A stretch of 17,042 bases of DNA from Sporomusa sp. (lineage in GTDB: Bacteria; Bacillota_C; Negativicutes; Sporomusales; Sporomusaceae): NCBI GenBank assembly GCA_029256645.1, contig JAQSXM010000016.1, positions 1 to 17,042 on the forward strand. The letters are read 5' to 3'. Shown piece after piece: positions 7,416-15,540 of this stretch. Numbering within the stretch: the stretch's first letter is position 1; each line of letters begins with the position of its first letter. The notes below the pieces were generated by a model. It saw nothing but the letters and a program-made list of their open reading frames with translations, made no database searches and was not told where the DNA came from. The position numbers were made by a program, and so were the translations under genes.

Positions 7416-8262
7416 GTTAAAAGCCCATCTTGATAATATAGCATTGTCCCACTCCGTTTTTGCACTGCCGTTTGCCTATATGGGAGCTTTCTTAGCGGCT
7501 GGCGGCTTTCCCAGTGGTCCTGATCTCCTGTGGATTACGGTTGCCATGGTTGGCGCCCGTAGTGCCGCTCTGGCACTAAATAATTTTATAGACTTAAAAT
7601 ATGATCGGTTGCACCCGCGTTTTACCCAAAGACCGATGGTCACCGGCATAGTTAAACCCTGGGAGGCTATTGTTCTTATTGCTGGCAGTTTATTACTATT
7701 TCTACTGGCTGCTGCCCAGCTTCAACCGCTATGTTTAACACTTTGGCCGCTGGCTATTATCCCGCTGGTGCTATATCCTTATATGAAACGCTTTTCCTGG
7801 GCATGCCATCTGGTTTTAGGGATAGCGTTAGCAGGAGCACCTGTTGGGGCCTGGATTGCCGTCAGGGGGGATGTGTCGCCTGTTGCCCTAATCCTGGGAT
7901 TGTCGGTAGCAGTATGGATTGCCGGCTTTGATGTTATCTATGGCTGCCAGGATGTGGAATTCGATAAAGCTCATGACTTACACTCGATGCCTGTACGCTT
8001 TGGCTTGGCGGGAGCGCTGCGATTATCTAAGCTCATGCATATAGTAAGTATTGCTGGTTTTATCATTGTCGGGAATAGTTTGAATTTGCACAGCATTTAT
8101 TATGTGGGAGTGGCAGTGGCTGCAGGTGTTCTTATTTTTCAACATCTGATTGTCAGTCCCGCCAATTTGAGTAAGGTAACTCAAAAATATTTTATGCGTA
8201 ACGGGTTAGTGGGAATTACAATGCTTGTCTTTACTATCTTTGCTTTATATTCCGGTAAATAA
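7408..8262 (+). CDS. ubiA: UbiA-family aromatic prenyltransferase
   Basis: This 284-residue integral membrane enzyme attaches a polyprenyl chain to an aromatic quinone precursor. Both family aspartate motifs can be seen: N58-x3-D62-x3-D66 in the NNFIDLKYD block, and D182-x3-D186-x3-D190 in QDVEFDKAHD. They bind Mg2+ and the prenyl diphosphate. Seven to nine hydrophobic helices are expected. The TTG start at 7408 lies inside the last codons of ubiD, with an AAGGA-type site upstream, so the two are translationally coupled. The polyprenyl synthase at 2972 is the likely source of its side chain. Whether the acceptor is 4-hydroxybenzoate-like or the 1,4-dihydroxy-6-naphthoate of the futalosine menaquinone pathway is not decided; the second suits an anaerobe. 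Confidence 0.88.
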   Translation: MSKLKAHLDNIALSHSVFALPFAYMGAFLAAGGFPSGPDLLWITVAMVGARSAALALNNFIDLKYDRLHPRFTQRPMVTGIVKPWEAIVLIAGSLLLFLLAAAQLQPLCLTLWPLAIIPLVLYPYMKRFSWACHLVLGIALAGAPVGAWIAVRGDVSPVALILGLSVAVWIAGFDVIYGCQDVEFDKAHDLHSMPVRFGLAGALRLSKLMHIVSIAGFIIVGNSLNLHSIYYVGVAVAAGVLIFQHLIVSPANLSKVTQKYFMRNGLVGITMLVFTIFALYSGK

Positions 8263-8301
8263 GTTTTATAGCGGCAATTAAATAGTCTTCTTTTTTTAAA
8301 T

Positions 8302-8349
8302 AATAATACTAGCCATTTGTTTAGAATTAATAAATGGCTAGTTATTATT
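8302..8349. terminator. Hairpin, probable bidirectional terminator after ubiA
   Basis: An 11-bp perfect stem (ACTAGCCATTT paired with AAATGGCTAGT) is extended by six A/T pairs with a one-base bulge, around a 13-nt loop at 8319-8331. A short T-rich run (TTATTATTTTA) forms the 3' arm and tail. On the other strand the A-run at 8299-8308 and the T-run at 8288-8298 could play the same role. It lies 40 nt after the ubiA stop. Confidence 0.6.
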
Positions 8350-8536
8350 TTATGCAGAATATTCGACAGAATGTGACAATAATATTTTTTTTGAATAATG
8401 AAAAACTAGCAGGAATTTCAGAATAAAAAGCGAATTTTTCCCATTGGAATGTATGTGAAATAACAAACTAGTTTACTTAGAAGTTAAAATGGTGTGTTAT
8501 TTTACAGCGATTTGTATAGCAAATAACGAAGCAGAT

Positions 8537-8542
8537 GGGAGG
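8537..8542 (+). promoter_or_regulatory. Ribosome-binding site that decides the fchA start
   Basis: GGGAGG lies 10 nt before the ATG at 8553. The in-frame ATG at 8535 overlaps this motif and would leave it inside the coding sequence. Confidence 0.7.
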
Positions 8543-8552
8543 ACAAAACATA

Positions 8553-9185
8553 ATGAGTATGCTGGATAAGTCCTGCTCGGATTTTCTGGAAGTACTAGCC
8601 TCAAAGGCCCCGGTACCAGGCGGCGGCGGTGCGGCAGCCCTTGGCGGTGCCCTTGGAATGGCCCTTTCCAACATGGTGGGGAATCTTACAGTGGGTAAAA
8701 AGAAATATGCTGAGGTTGAGGGTGAAGTCAAAGAGCTAATTGTCAAAGGGGATAAGGTAATTGGCGAATTAAAAGCTTTAGTGGATGAAGACGCCGCGGT
8801 TTTTGAACCTCTTTCCAAGGCTTATGGCTTACCCAAAGATACCCCGGAACAAATTGCTTATAAAGAAGAAGTCATGGAGAAGTGTTCCAAAGATGCCTGT
8901 GAAGGCCCTATGCAGATTATGCGTAAATGTTATGAGGGCATTAAGATTCATGAACGTATGGGTCAAATTGGTACTAATTTAGCGATTTCAGATGTTGGCT
9001 GCGGGGTTGTATTTTTAAAATCCGCGCTGATCAGTGGAATGCTCAATGTTGTAATTAATCTTAATACGATTAAAGATCAGGACTATGTCAGCAAAAACCG
9101 GGCGGAAATGGAACAGCTACTGGCTGATGGTTCCAAAATTGCCGATGCCACACTGGAATTGGTTCTGAACAAAATAAAAAAATAG
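8553..9185 (+). CDS. fchA: Methenyl-tetrahydrofolate cyclohydrolase, FchA (FTCD-type)
   Basis: This 210-residue protein belongs to the formiminotransferase-cyclodeaminase/cyclohydrolase family. In acetogens it interconverts 10-formyl-THF and 5,10-methenyl-THF in the methyl branch of the Wood-Ljungdahl pathway. The glycine-rich signature PVPGGGGAAALGGALG runs from about residues 20-35. The LVDEDAAVF block at about 76-84 and the C-terminal IGTNLAISDVGCG plus NVVINLN segments are typical of the all-helical fold. I start at 8553 on the ribosome-binding site; the ATG at 8559 is also possible. It leads the downstream run, 15 nt before folD. Its presence matters because the adjacent FolD seems to lack cyclohydrolase residues. 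The conserved glycine-rich motif and the context make the call firm. Confidence 0.92.
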   Translation: MSMLDKSCSDFLEVLASKAPVPGGGGAAALGGALGMALSNMVGNLTVGKKKYAEVEGEVKELIVKGDKVIGELKALVDEDAAVFEPLSKAYGLPKDTPEQIAYKEEVMEKCSKDACEGPMQIMRKCYEGIKIHERMGQIGTNLAISDVGCGVVFLKSALISGMLNVVINLNTIKDQDYVSKNRAEMEQLLADGSKIADATLELVLNKIKK

Positions 9186-9200
9186 GAGGGATTTTGGAAA

Positions 9201-10064
9201 ATGGCCGAAAGATTAGCCGGTAAAGCAGTTGCCGATGCCATGAAGGAGGAACTCTCCCAAAAGGTAGCAGCAATTAAAGCCAAAGGAATTACCCCGAAAT
9301 TAGGCATTATCCGGGTTGGGGCCCGTCCTGATGACCTTTTTTATGAAGGCGGTGCCAAGAAAACCTGTGATTCTATCGGAATGTCTTACCAGGTTTTCGA
9401 ATATCCTGCCGATATTGAACAGGCTGCTTTTGAACAAGCTGTGGCTGCTGTTGGTGCTAATAAAGAGATCAATGGCATCCTGATGTTTGCTCCTTTACCC
9501 AAACAATTGGACGAGAAGAGAATCCGCAATCTGATCCCGGTAGAAAAAGATGTGGATTGCATGACCATCGGGAGTGCTGCTAAGGTATACACCGATGATC
9601 CTACAGGCTTCCCACCCTGTACCCCAACTGCCTGTATGGATATACTCAAATTCTATGATATTCCGCTAAAAGGCAAAAAAGCGGTTGTGTTAGGGCGTTC
9701 GCAGGTAGTCGGCAAGCCTGTTGCGATGTTGCTGCTTAGAGAACATGCTACTGTTACCATCTGCCATTCCCGTACTGATAATTTGCCGGCGGTTTGTGCT
9801 GATGCCGACGTTCTTATTGCTGCTGTTGGACGTGCCAAAATGGTTAAGGCTAATTTTGTTAAACCAGGCCAGGTTGTCATAGATGTAGGGATTAATGAAG
9901 ACCCTGACAATCCTGGAAAATATTGTGGCGATGTTGATTATGCCGAAGTTGAATCCATTGTCGGGAAAATCACCCCGGTGCCTGGCGGGGTCGGTTCAGT
10001 AACAACTGTTGTTCTTTGCAAACAGACCATTCAGGCCTGTGAAATGCAAAATGGTTTGGCATAA
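9201..10064 (+). CDS. folD: Methylene-tetrahydrofolate dehydrogenase FolD, probably dehydrogenase-only
   Basis: This 287-residue FolD homologue interconverts 5,10-methenyl-THF and 5,10-methylene-THF with NAD(P)H. It has the nucleotide-binding motif [14 protein letters not shown] at 165-178, KDVD at 116-119 and PGGVGSVTT at 261-269. In classical bifunctional FolD the cyclohydrolase step uses a Tyr-x3-Lys pair and a Gln in QLPLP. Here Tyr48 is kept, but the Lys position (52) is Ala, the Gln position (96) is Phe, and the Asp (D119) is kept but followed by Cys instead of Gly. I infer that this enzyme has lost or lowered cyclohydrolase activity and depends on FchA. The AGGAGGG site at 9184-9190 supports the ATG at 9201. 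Confidence 0.9.
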   Translation: MAERLAGKAVADAMKEELSQKVAAIKAKGITPKLGIIRVGARPDDLFYEGGAKKTCDSIGMSYQVFEYPADIEQAAFEQAVAAVGANKEINGILMFAPLPKQLDEKRIRNLIPVEKDVDCMTIGSAAKVYTDDPTGFPPCTPTACMDILKFYDIPLKGKKAVVLGRSQVVGKPVAMLLLREHATVTICHSRTDNLPAVCADADVLIAAVGRAKMVKANFVKPGQVVIDVGINEDPDNPGKYCGDVDYAEVESIVGKITPVPGGVGSVTTVVLCKQTIQACEMQNGLA

Positions 10065-10113
10065 TTATAATAATACTCCGTAGTTTCACTTATTGTACTA
10101 GGAGGCACATCTG

Positions 10114-10761
10114 ATGCAAACCGGTAACATTATTCCTCAACATCTGCAGAACGGCTATCAATTGGCTTATGAAAAAGCTTGTGCAGGCCTAGCTGATAAG
10201 AATCCGGAAGAAATGGCCGCAAACAGTGGCGCTGGATTTGATAGTGCCAAAAATATTTTTACCCTCAAATATATTAATGAAGTATATACTGTCAGTTATC
10301 CGGATGGGGAAGTGAGTTTTGCCGGTCGTCAGGATCTAGTTCCGATGGCTGCAAAAGTTGTTCTGCTGCATTACCTGCTTACCGCAGGCGGACAGTCTTT
10401 GGCCGGACAATTGATATCATTTAAAGAAATACCAGGTGGCATGATTTATTTGCACCCCTTTAATGGCCGGGTTCTTGGTGGCTTTAAAGCAATATTCGGG
10501 AAAAAATCCGGTCTTTTAATCAAAGCCGGGGAAAAACTGGGCGGTTTGGTTGCTAAATATGGTGATGCGGCTGTTACTTTGAATATTTTGCCCCGGGTTC
10601 CTGTGACGTACGTAATCTGGGAAGGGGACGAAGAGTTTCCTGCCAATGCTACCGCGTTATTTGATGCTACCGCACAATATTACTTACCCACTGAAGATTT
10701 AGTTGTAGGTGCCGCTGCTGGAGCCAGTTTGTTGGGTAAGACGGCCCGGACACTTACCTAG
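10114..10761 (+). CDS. DUF3786-type protein of unknown function
   Basis: This 215-residue protein looks like the DUF3786 family, which I recall from anaerobes near corrinoid and C1-pathway genes; that recall is not checked. The most family-like blocks are LISFKEIPGGMIYLHPF at about 102-118, NILPRVPVTYVIWEGDEEFP around 157-176 and ALFDATAQYYLPTEDLVV at about 181-198. It has no signal peptide, no transmembrane helix and only one cysteine, so it is not an obvious iron-sulfur protein. It has its own AGGAGG site (10100-10105) before the ATG. It sits between folD and cooC, all on one strand, which suggests a link to the pathway, for example folate, corrinoid or metal handling. Its function is unknown. 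Confidence 0.75.
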   Translation: MQTGNIIPQHLQNGYQLAYEKACAGLADKNPEEMAANSGAGFDSAKNIFTLKYINEVYTVSYPDGEVSFAGRQDLVPMAAKVVLLHYLLTAGGQSLAGQLISFKEIPGGMIYLHPFNGRVLGGFKAIFGKKSGLLIKAGEKLGGLVAKYGDAAVTLNILPRVPVTYVIWEGDEEFPANATALFDATAQYYLPTEDLVVGAAAGASLLGKTARTLT

Positions 10762-10803
10762 GTTTAGACAAAACATCTGTTTTAATTTAGCAGATAATTT
10801 AGG

Positions 10804-10831
10804 AAATAAAAAATATTGAAATTTTTTATTT
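10804..10831. repeat. AT-only perfect hairpin between the DUF3786 gene and cooC
   Basis: Arms of 11 nt, AAATAAAAAAT (10804-10814) and ATTTTTTATTT (10821-10831), pair perfectly around a 6-nt loop. The whole is flanked by AGG and CCT. It could be a weak intrinsic terminator (its 3' arm is T-rich) or a curved upstream element for cooC. The stem has no G or C, so its RNA would be weak. Confidence 0.5.
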
Positions 10832-10861
10832 AAGATTCCTATATTAAAAGGAGGTGAAATT

Positions 10862-11626
10862 GTGAAAATCGCAGTCTCCGGCAAAGGCGGCGTCGGTAAA
10901 ACGTCTGTCTCTGCCAGTTTAGCCAAATTATTTGCCCGTGAAGGCCGCCGGGTGTACGCAGTTGATGCTGACCCTGATGCCAGTTTAGGTCTTGCACTGG
11001 GAATTTCTGATGATATCTTGGCTAAAGTAATTCCGCTAATTGACATGGAAGAAGTGATTAAGAAAAAAAGCGCCGGTGGTGGTCTGTTTTACAGTCTTAA
11101 TCCTGACGTCGATGACATTTTAGATGAGTATTCCATTAGCGTGGGTAATATCAGATTTTTAAGAATGGGTGCTGTGAAACCAGGTGGTTCGGCATGTTAT
11201 TGCCGTGAAAATGCATTTCTATTTTCAGTAGTGGATTCTTTGATCCTTGATAAAGATGACGTAGTTATTCTTGATATGGGAGCAGGAATCGAACACTTAA
11301 CACGTGGTACATCAAAGGGTGTAGACCTGATGATTGTAGTGACAGAACCTAGTAAGACCAGTGTTCAAACTGCAAGGGTGGTAATGCAACTGGCTAAAGA
11401 TTTAGGCATTGAAGTTGCAAAAGTAATTGCTAATAAAATACGCTCTCCTAAAGAAGAAGTATTCATCCAACAACAGTTTGCTCCTCAAGAACTGTTAGGC
11501 GTCATTCGTTTTGATGATGAGTTGCTGGATGTTGCTCTCGGAAACGGAGAGGACATACTTACCGGAGCCTTCAAAGTAACAATGGAGGAAATTTATGCGC
11601 GGATAGCCGCAAACTCCAAGCCCTAG
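10862..11626 (+). CDS. cooC: CooC-type nickel-insertion ATPase for carbon monoxide dehydrogenase
   Basis: This 254-residue MinD/SIMIBI-class P-loop ATPase has a deviant Walker A motif GKGGVGKT at 7-14 and a Walker A'-type DADPDASLG stretch at 35-43. It has the CooC metal-binding pair C112-x-C114 in the sequence ACYC, the same positions as in characterised CooC1. A Walker B-like LDMGAG lies at 137-142. The dimer binds Ni(II) between the two CxC motifs and is thought to load the C-cluster of carbon monoxide dehydrogenase. The GTG start is well placed after AAAGGAGGTGAAA. It lies upstream of fhs and cooS/acsB, its expected client enzymes. AcsF-type accessory proteins for acetyl-CoA synthase are close relatives, so a role at AcsB is also possible. 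Confidence 0.92.
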   Translation: MKIAVSGKGGVGKTSVSASLAKLFAREGRRVYAVDADPDASLGLALGISDDILAKVIPLIDMEEVIKKKSAGGGLFYSLNPDVDDILDEYSISVGNIRFLRMGAVKPGGSACYCRENAFLFSVVDSLILDKDDVVILDMGAGIEHLTRGTSKGVDLMIVVTEPSKTSVQTARVVMQLAKDLGIEVAKVIANKIRSPKEEVFIQQQFAPQELLGVIRFDDELLDVALGNGEDILTGAFKVTMEEIYARIAANSKP

Positions 11627-11670
11627 GTTTAAAGAGCAAAAGCTCAAAGAATATTAGGAGGTAAGTCTGA

Positions 11671-13344
11671 ATGTCTTTTAAAAGTGACGTAGAAATCGCT
11701 CAAGAGGCGAAGATGTCCAAAATCGTTGATGTTGCAAACGAACTAGCGATCCCTGCAGAAGAGCTTGAACTCTATGGTAGTTACAAAGCAAAAGTTTCGC
11801 TGAAAACCTGGGAGCGTATTAAAGGCCGTCCGGATGCTAAGCTAATCCTGGTAACCGCCATCAACCCGACTCCTGCCGGCGAAGGTAAGACCACTACAAC
11901 TGTTGGTCTTGGCGATGCTTTGCGGAAAAAAGGTAAGAAAGTTGTTATCGCTTTGCGCGAACCATCTCTTGGTCCTTGTTTTGGTGTTAAAGGCGGCGCT
12001 GCTGGCGGCGGTTATGCCCAGGTAGTTCCAATGGAAGACATCAACCTTCACTTTACTGGCGATTTCCATGCGATTACCACTGCCCATAACCTTCTGGCAG
12101 CAATTATTGATAATCACCTACACCATGGCAATGCTCTTGGTATCGATCCACGCCGTGTAACCTGGCGCCGGGTGCTTGATCTCAACGAGCGTGCCCTCCG
12201 TTTCATCGTTTGCGGCCTTGGTGGCAAAGCCAATGGTGTGCCACGTGAAAATGGTTTTGATATTACAGTTGCTTCCGAGATGATGGCCATTCTCTGTCTG
12301 GCTAAAGATCTTGACGACATGAAAGAGCGTATTGGCAAGATTATTGTTGCCTACACATTGGACGGCAAACCGGTAACCCCGAACGACCTTAAAGTAACTG
12401 GTGCTCTGACTCTGCTGTTCAAAGACGCCATTAAACCCAATCTGGTGCAAACTCTCGAAAATACACCTGCTTTCGTACATGGTGGCCCGTTTGCTAATAT
12501 AGCTCACGGCTGTAACAGTGTATCTGCTACCAAATATGCGATGAAGCTTGCTGATGTTGTTGTAACAGAAGCTGGTTTCGGTGCTGATCTTGGTGCTGAG
12601 AAATTCCTTGATATTAAGTGTCGCTTCGCTGGCTTCAAGCCTGCAGCTGTTGTTATCGTTGCTACTGTCCGTGCTCTTAAGATGCATGGCGGGGTACCTA
12701 AGACAGAGCTGGTTGGCGAGAACATGGCTGCACTTGAAAAAGGACTTGCTAATCTTACCAAACATATTGAGAATATGCAAAAATATGGTCTGCCAACAGT
12801 TGTTGCTATCAATGCTTTCCCGACTGACACTGATAACGAACTCAAATTCGTTGAAGATAAATGCAATGCTATGGGCGCAGAGGTTGCATTATCAGAGGTA
12901 TGGGCTAAGGGCGGCGAGGGCGGCCTTGCACTGGCAGATAAAGTTTTGGCTGCTTGTGAAAAACCCAACAACTTTAAATTCATCTATGATGAGAAAGCCC
13001 CAATTAAAGACAAAATCGCTGCTATCGCTACTGAGATCTATGGCGCTGACGGCGTAAATTATACCCCTGCTGTGGAAAAGACAATTCAAGAACTGACTGC
13101 CCTCGGCTATGATAAAACGCCGATTTGCATGGCTAAAACACAATACTCCCTGAGCGATGATATGTCTAAACTTGGTCGTCCGTCTGGGTTTAGAATCACC
13201 GTTCGCGAAGTTCGGGTTGCAGCTGGTGCTGGTTTCCTGGTAGCCATTACTGGCGAAATCATGACCATGCCTGGTCTGCCGAAAGCTCCTGCCGCTGAAA
13301 GAATGGATATAGATAATGCCGGCAAAATTGTTGGTTTGTTCTAA
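11671..13344 (+). CDS. fhs: Formate-tetrahydrofolate ligase
   Basis: This 557-residue protein is full length for formyl-THF synthetase. It condenses formate, ATP and tetrahydrofolate to 10-formyl-THF, the first folate step of the methyl branch. The ATP-binding signature [12 protein letters not shown] is at 66-77. The family block [21 protein letters not shown] follows at about 98-118. C-terminal segments such as [23 protein letters not shown] close the protein in the normal way. A strong AGGAGG site precedes the ATG. Its product feeds FchA, encoded upstream. Its codon choice is even and regular, as expected for a highly expressed enzyme. The 32-nt palindrome after its stop separates it from cooS. 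Confidence 0.97.
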   Translation: MSFKSDVEIAQEAKMSKIVDVANELAIPAEELELYGSYKAKVSLKTWERIKGRPDAKLILVTAINPTPAGEGKTTTTVGLGDALRKKGKKVVIALREPSLGPCFGVKGGAAGGGYAQVVPMEDINLHFTGDFHAITTAHNLLAAIIDNHLHHGNALGIDPRRVTWRRVLDLNERALRFIVCGLGGKANGVPRENGFDITVASEMMAILCLAKDLDDMKERIGKIIVAYTLDGKPVTPNDLKVTGALTLLFKDAIKPNLVQTLENTPAFVHGGPFANIAHGCNSVSATKYAMKLADVVVTEAGFGADLGAEKFLDIKCRFAGFKPAAVVIVATVRALKMHGGVPKTELVGENMAALEKGLANLTKHIENMQKYGLPTVVAINAFPTDTDNELKFVEDKCNAMGAEVALSEVWAKGGEGGLALADKVLAACEKPNNFKFIYDEKAPIKDKIAAIATEIYGADGVNYTPAVEKTIQELTALGYDKTPICMAKTQYSLSDDMSKLGRPSGFRITVREVRVAAGAGFLVAITGEIMTMPGLPKAPAAERMDIDNAGKIVGLF

Positions 13345-13390
13345 TTCTACAAAAGATTACTAATATATCGAAAATTTTTCATAATCCTTG

Positions 13391-13422
13391 CAGGTATTCG
13401 CCCTATATAGGGCGAATACCTG
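13391..13422. repeat. 32-nt perfect palindrome between fhs and cooS
   Basis: Two 13-nt arms, CAGGTATTCGCCC (13391-13403) and GGGCGAATACCTG (13410-13422), flank a self-complementary TATATA centre, so the entire 32 nt are perfectly palindromic. It begins 46 nt after the fhs stop and is followed by AATATAGAG, with no T-run. It could be a terminator or attenuator hairpin without a U-tract, an RNA-processing or stability element, or an operator for a dimeric regulator. Confidence 0.7.
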
Positions 13423-13516
13423 AATATAGAGTTTGTGAAAAAATCCTCATAATATCATGACCCTGAGTATCTAGCTCCTGGTAAATGACTCACATGAAAA
13501 CAACTATGATGAACAT

Positions 13517-13523
13517 AGGGAGG
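13517..13523 (+). promoter_or_regulatory. Ribosome-binding site that decides the cooS start
   Basis: AGGGAGG lies 9 nt before the ATG at 13533. The upstream in-frame ATG at 13485 would give 16 extra residues that are unlike the family and has no good site of its own. Confidence 0.75.
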
Positions 13524-13532
13524 AAAAGAAGA

Positions 13533-15470
13533 ATGTCCGACAAAAGAACAATCGACGTGGCAGCCACCCAAATGCTGGATAAAGCTAAAGAAATTGGCTT
13601 TTTAACAACATTTGATCGCGCCAAAGCTCAAGAGCCTCGTTGTACCTTTGGTAACACTGGTATCTGCTGCCGTATTTGCCTGCAAGGTCCTTGCCGTATT
13701 CTGCCCAAGAAACCGGGTGGTAATAAAGGCATTTGCGGTGCTATGGATTACACTATCGTTGCCCGTAATATCGTTCGTTATATTGCTGGTGGTTCAGCTG
13801 CCCACTCCGATCATGGCCGCCATATTGCGGAAACAGTTCTTCATGTTGCCGAAGGCAAGCTGAAAGATTATCAAATAACTGACCCTGTAAAACTTATCGC
13901 AGTGGCTAAGAAAATCGGTGTTGAAACCGAAGGCCGCGATGTACTGGCTGTTGCCAAGGATGTTGCGACCGCTGCTCTGAATGAGTTTGGCCGTGTTAAT
14001 GAAGATGAAATTACTTGGATTACTGCCAATAGTAATGAAAGTACTCTGGATGTTCTCCGCAAAACCAACATTATGCCTAGCGGTATTAATCTGAGCCTTG
14101 CTCAATTATTACACCAAACCCATGCAGGCAATGATGCTGATCCTGTTAATATTATCTTTGGTGGTCTGAAGGCCGCTCTGTGCGATTATGACGGCATGGC
14201 TCTTGCTACCGATCTTTCTGATATTCTCTTCGGTACAGGCGTTCCGGTTGTAACAGAGGCTAACCTTGGAGCAATTAAAGCTGAAAAAGTTAATATTGCT
14301 CTTCATGGTCACAATCCGCTGCTTTCCCAAATGGTTGTTAAGGCAGCAAAAGAGATGCAGGAAGAGGCAAAAGCTGCTGGGGCTGCAGGCATCAACCTTG
14401 TTGGTATCTGCTGTACTGGTAACGAAGTCTTGACTCGTGAAGGTGTTGCTATCGCTACTAACTTTGCAACTCAAGAATTGGCTATCCTTACGGGAGCAAT
14501 GGACGCAATGGTTGTTGATGTTCAGTGCATTATGCCTAGCTTGCGTAGCCTTGCTGAGTGCTATCACACCAAAATTATTACTACTATGCCTATCATGAAA
14601 ATCCCTGGTTCCTATCACCTGGCATTTGATGAGCATCGTGCCCTTGATAGTGCCAAAGAGATTATCCGTTTGGCTATTGATGCTTACAAAACCCGTGATT
14701 CAGCCAAAGTATGTATTCCGGATGTTCGGAACACTGTTGTCGCTGGTTTTACGCTGGAATCACTTCTCAACATTTTTAAGAAAATTAATGCCGATGCTCC
14801 TATACGGGTTCTTACCGATGCTATCGCAGCTGGTGAAATTAAGGGTGTTGCATTGTTCGCTGGCTGTAACAACCTTAAAGGTACCCATGATGAAAACCAT
14901 TTCACTATGGCTACTGAATTGGCTAAGAACGATGTGTTCATTGTTGCCACTGGTTGCGCAGCGCAAGCATTTGCTAAAGAGGGCCTTCTAAATGGCGAGG
15001 GTGTTCAAAAATATGCTGGTGAAGGACTCAAAAAATTCATCGCCCGCCTTAATGCATCTGCTGGTTTAACCGCCGAACTGCCGCTGGTCTTCCACATGGG
15101 TTCTTGCGTTGATAACAGCCGTGCCCAGGATCTGGCTAACATGATGGCTATAGAAATGGGTCTGGACAATCGCGATGTTCCTTATGTTGCATCTGCCCCT
15201 GAAGCTATGTCTGAAAAGGCTGTTGCGATCGGCTCCTGGAACGTTGCTCTTGGCAATCCGGTGCATGTTGGTGTTGTTGCTCCGACAGTTGGCAGTACTC
15301 TTGTCAATGATGTTGTTACTAAAGTTGCTGAAGACGTATTTGGCGGCTTCTTCTTCTGGGAAACTGATCCGGTTAAAGCATCTGCAAGACTGGTAGACAT
15401 CCTTGAAGAACGTAACTGGAAGAACGCTATGCGTAAGAAAGCTAACAAAGCAAAAGAAGAAGCGAACTAA
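13533..15470 (+). CDS. cooS: Ni-Fe carbon monoxide dehydrogenase, CooS/AcsA
   Basis: This is the catalytic subunit that interconverts CO2 and CO using ferredoxin electrons and supplies CO to acetyl-CoA synthase. It has 645 residues from the ATG at 13533. The D-cluster cysteines C37 and C45 and B-cluster cysteines C46, C49, C54 and C68 are all present. For the Ni-4Fe-5S C-cluster I see H260, C294, C332, C445, C475 and C525, matching the characterised CODH ligand set, plus the catalytic Lys562. None of these expected ligands is missing, so it should be active. Placement directly before acsB makes it the CODH partner of a bifunctional CODH/ACS (AcsA role), 70 nt upstream of acsB. Confidence 0.96.
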   Translation: MSDKRTIDVAATQMLDKAKEIGFLTTFDRAKAQEPRCTFGNTGICCRICLQGPCRILPKKPGGNKGICGAMDYTIVARNIVRYIAGGSAAHSDHGRHIAETVLHVAEGKLKDYQITDPVKLIAVAKKIGVETEGRDVLAVAKDVATAALNEFGRVNEDEITWITANSNESTLDVLRKTNIMPSGINLSLAQLLHQTHAGNDADPVNIIFGGLKAALCDYDGMALATDLSDILFGTGVPVVTEANLGAIKAEKVNIALHGHNPLLSQMVVKAAKEMQEEAKAAGAAGINLVGICCTGNEVLTREGVAIATNFATQELAILTGAMDAMVVDVQCIMPSLRSLAECYHTKIITTMPIMKIPGSYHLAFDEHRALDSAKEIIRLAIDAYKTRDSAKVCIPDVRNTVVAGFTLESLLNIFKKINADAPIRVLTDAIAAGEIKGVALFAGCNNLKGTHDENHFTMATELAKNDVFIVATGCAAQAFAKEGLLNGEGVQKYAGEGLKKFIARLNASAGLTAELPLVFHMGSCVDNSRAQDLANMMAIEMGLDNRDVPYVASAPEAMSEKAVAIGSWNVALGNPVHVGVVAPTVGSTLVNDVVTKVAEDVFGGFFFWETDPVKASARLVDILEERNWKNAMRKKANKAKEEAN

Positions 15471-15540
15471 GTAACTTTTATGGATATAGCCACCTTTTGA
15501 TATTGAGAAATTGACTCTATGAAGGAGGACGAAAAATAAT

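Larger units (their letters stand above)
8263..8552. other. AT-rich intergenic region between the quinone/Tat unit and the acetogenesis cluster
   Basis: This 290-nt gap holds no convincing gene on either strand. Its first third carries a hairpin at 8302-8349 that probably ends transcription from ubiA. Further on there are weak promoter-like boxes: GTGACA at 8373-8378 with AATAAT at 8394-8399 (15-nt spacer), and TTTACT at 8472-8477 with TGTTAT at 8495-8500 (17-nt spacer). Neither is strong. The promoter of the fchA-led unit is expected here, possibly with a long leader. I recognise no known riboswitch. Confidence 0.5.

Noticed and set aside
10066..10071. TATAAT just after the folD stop
   Set aside because: No plausible -35 box lies at the proper distance, and such a hexamer is expected by chance in AT-rich sequence.
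11634..11645. Small hairpin GAGC-AAAA-GCTC before fhs
   Set aside because: A 4-bp stem is too short to support a regulatory role.
13485..13532. Upstream ATG start for cooS
   Set aside because: The 16 extra residues are unlike CooS N-termini and the ribosome-binding site fits the ATG at 13533. Numbering from there also matches known cluster-ligand positions.
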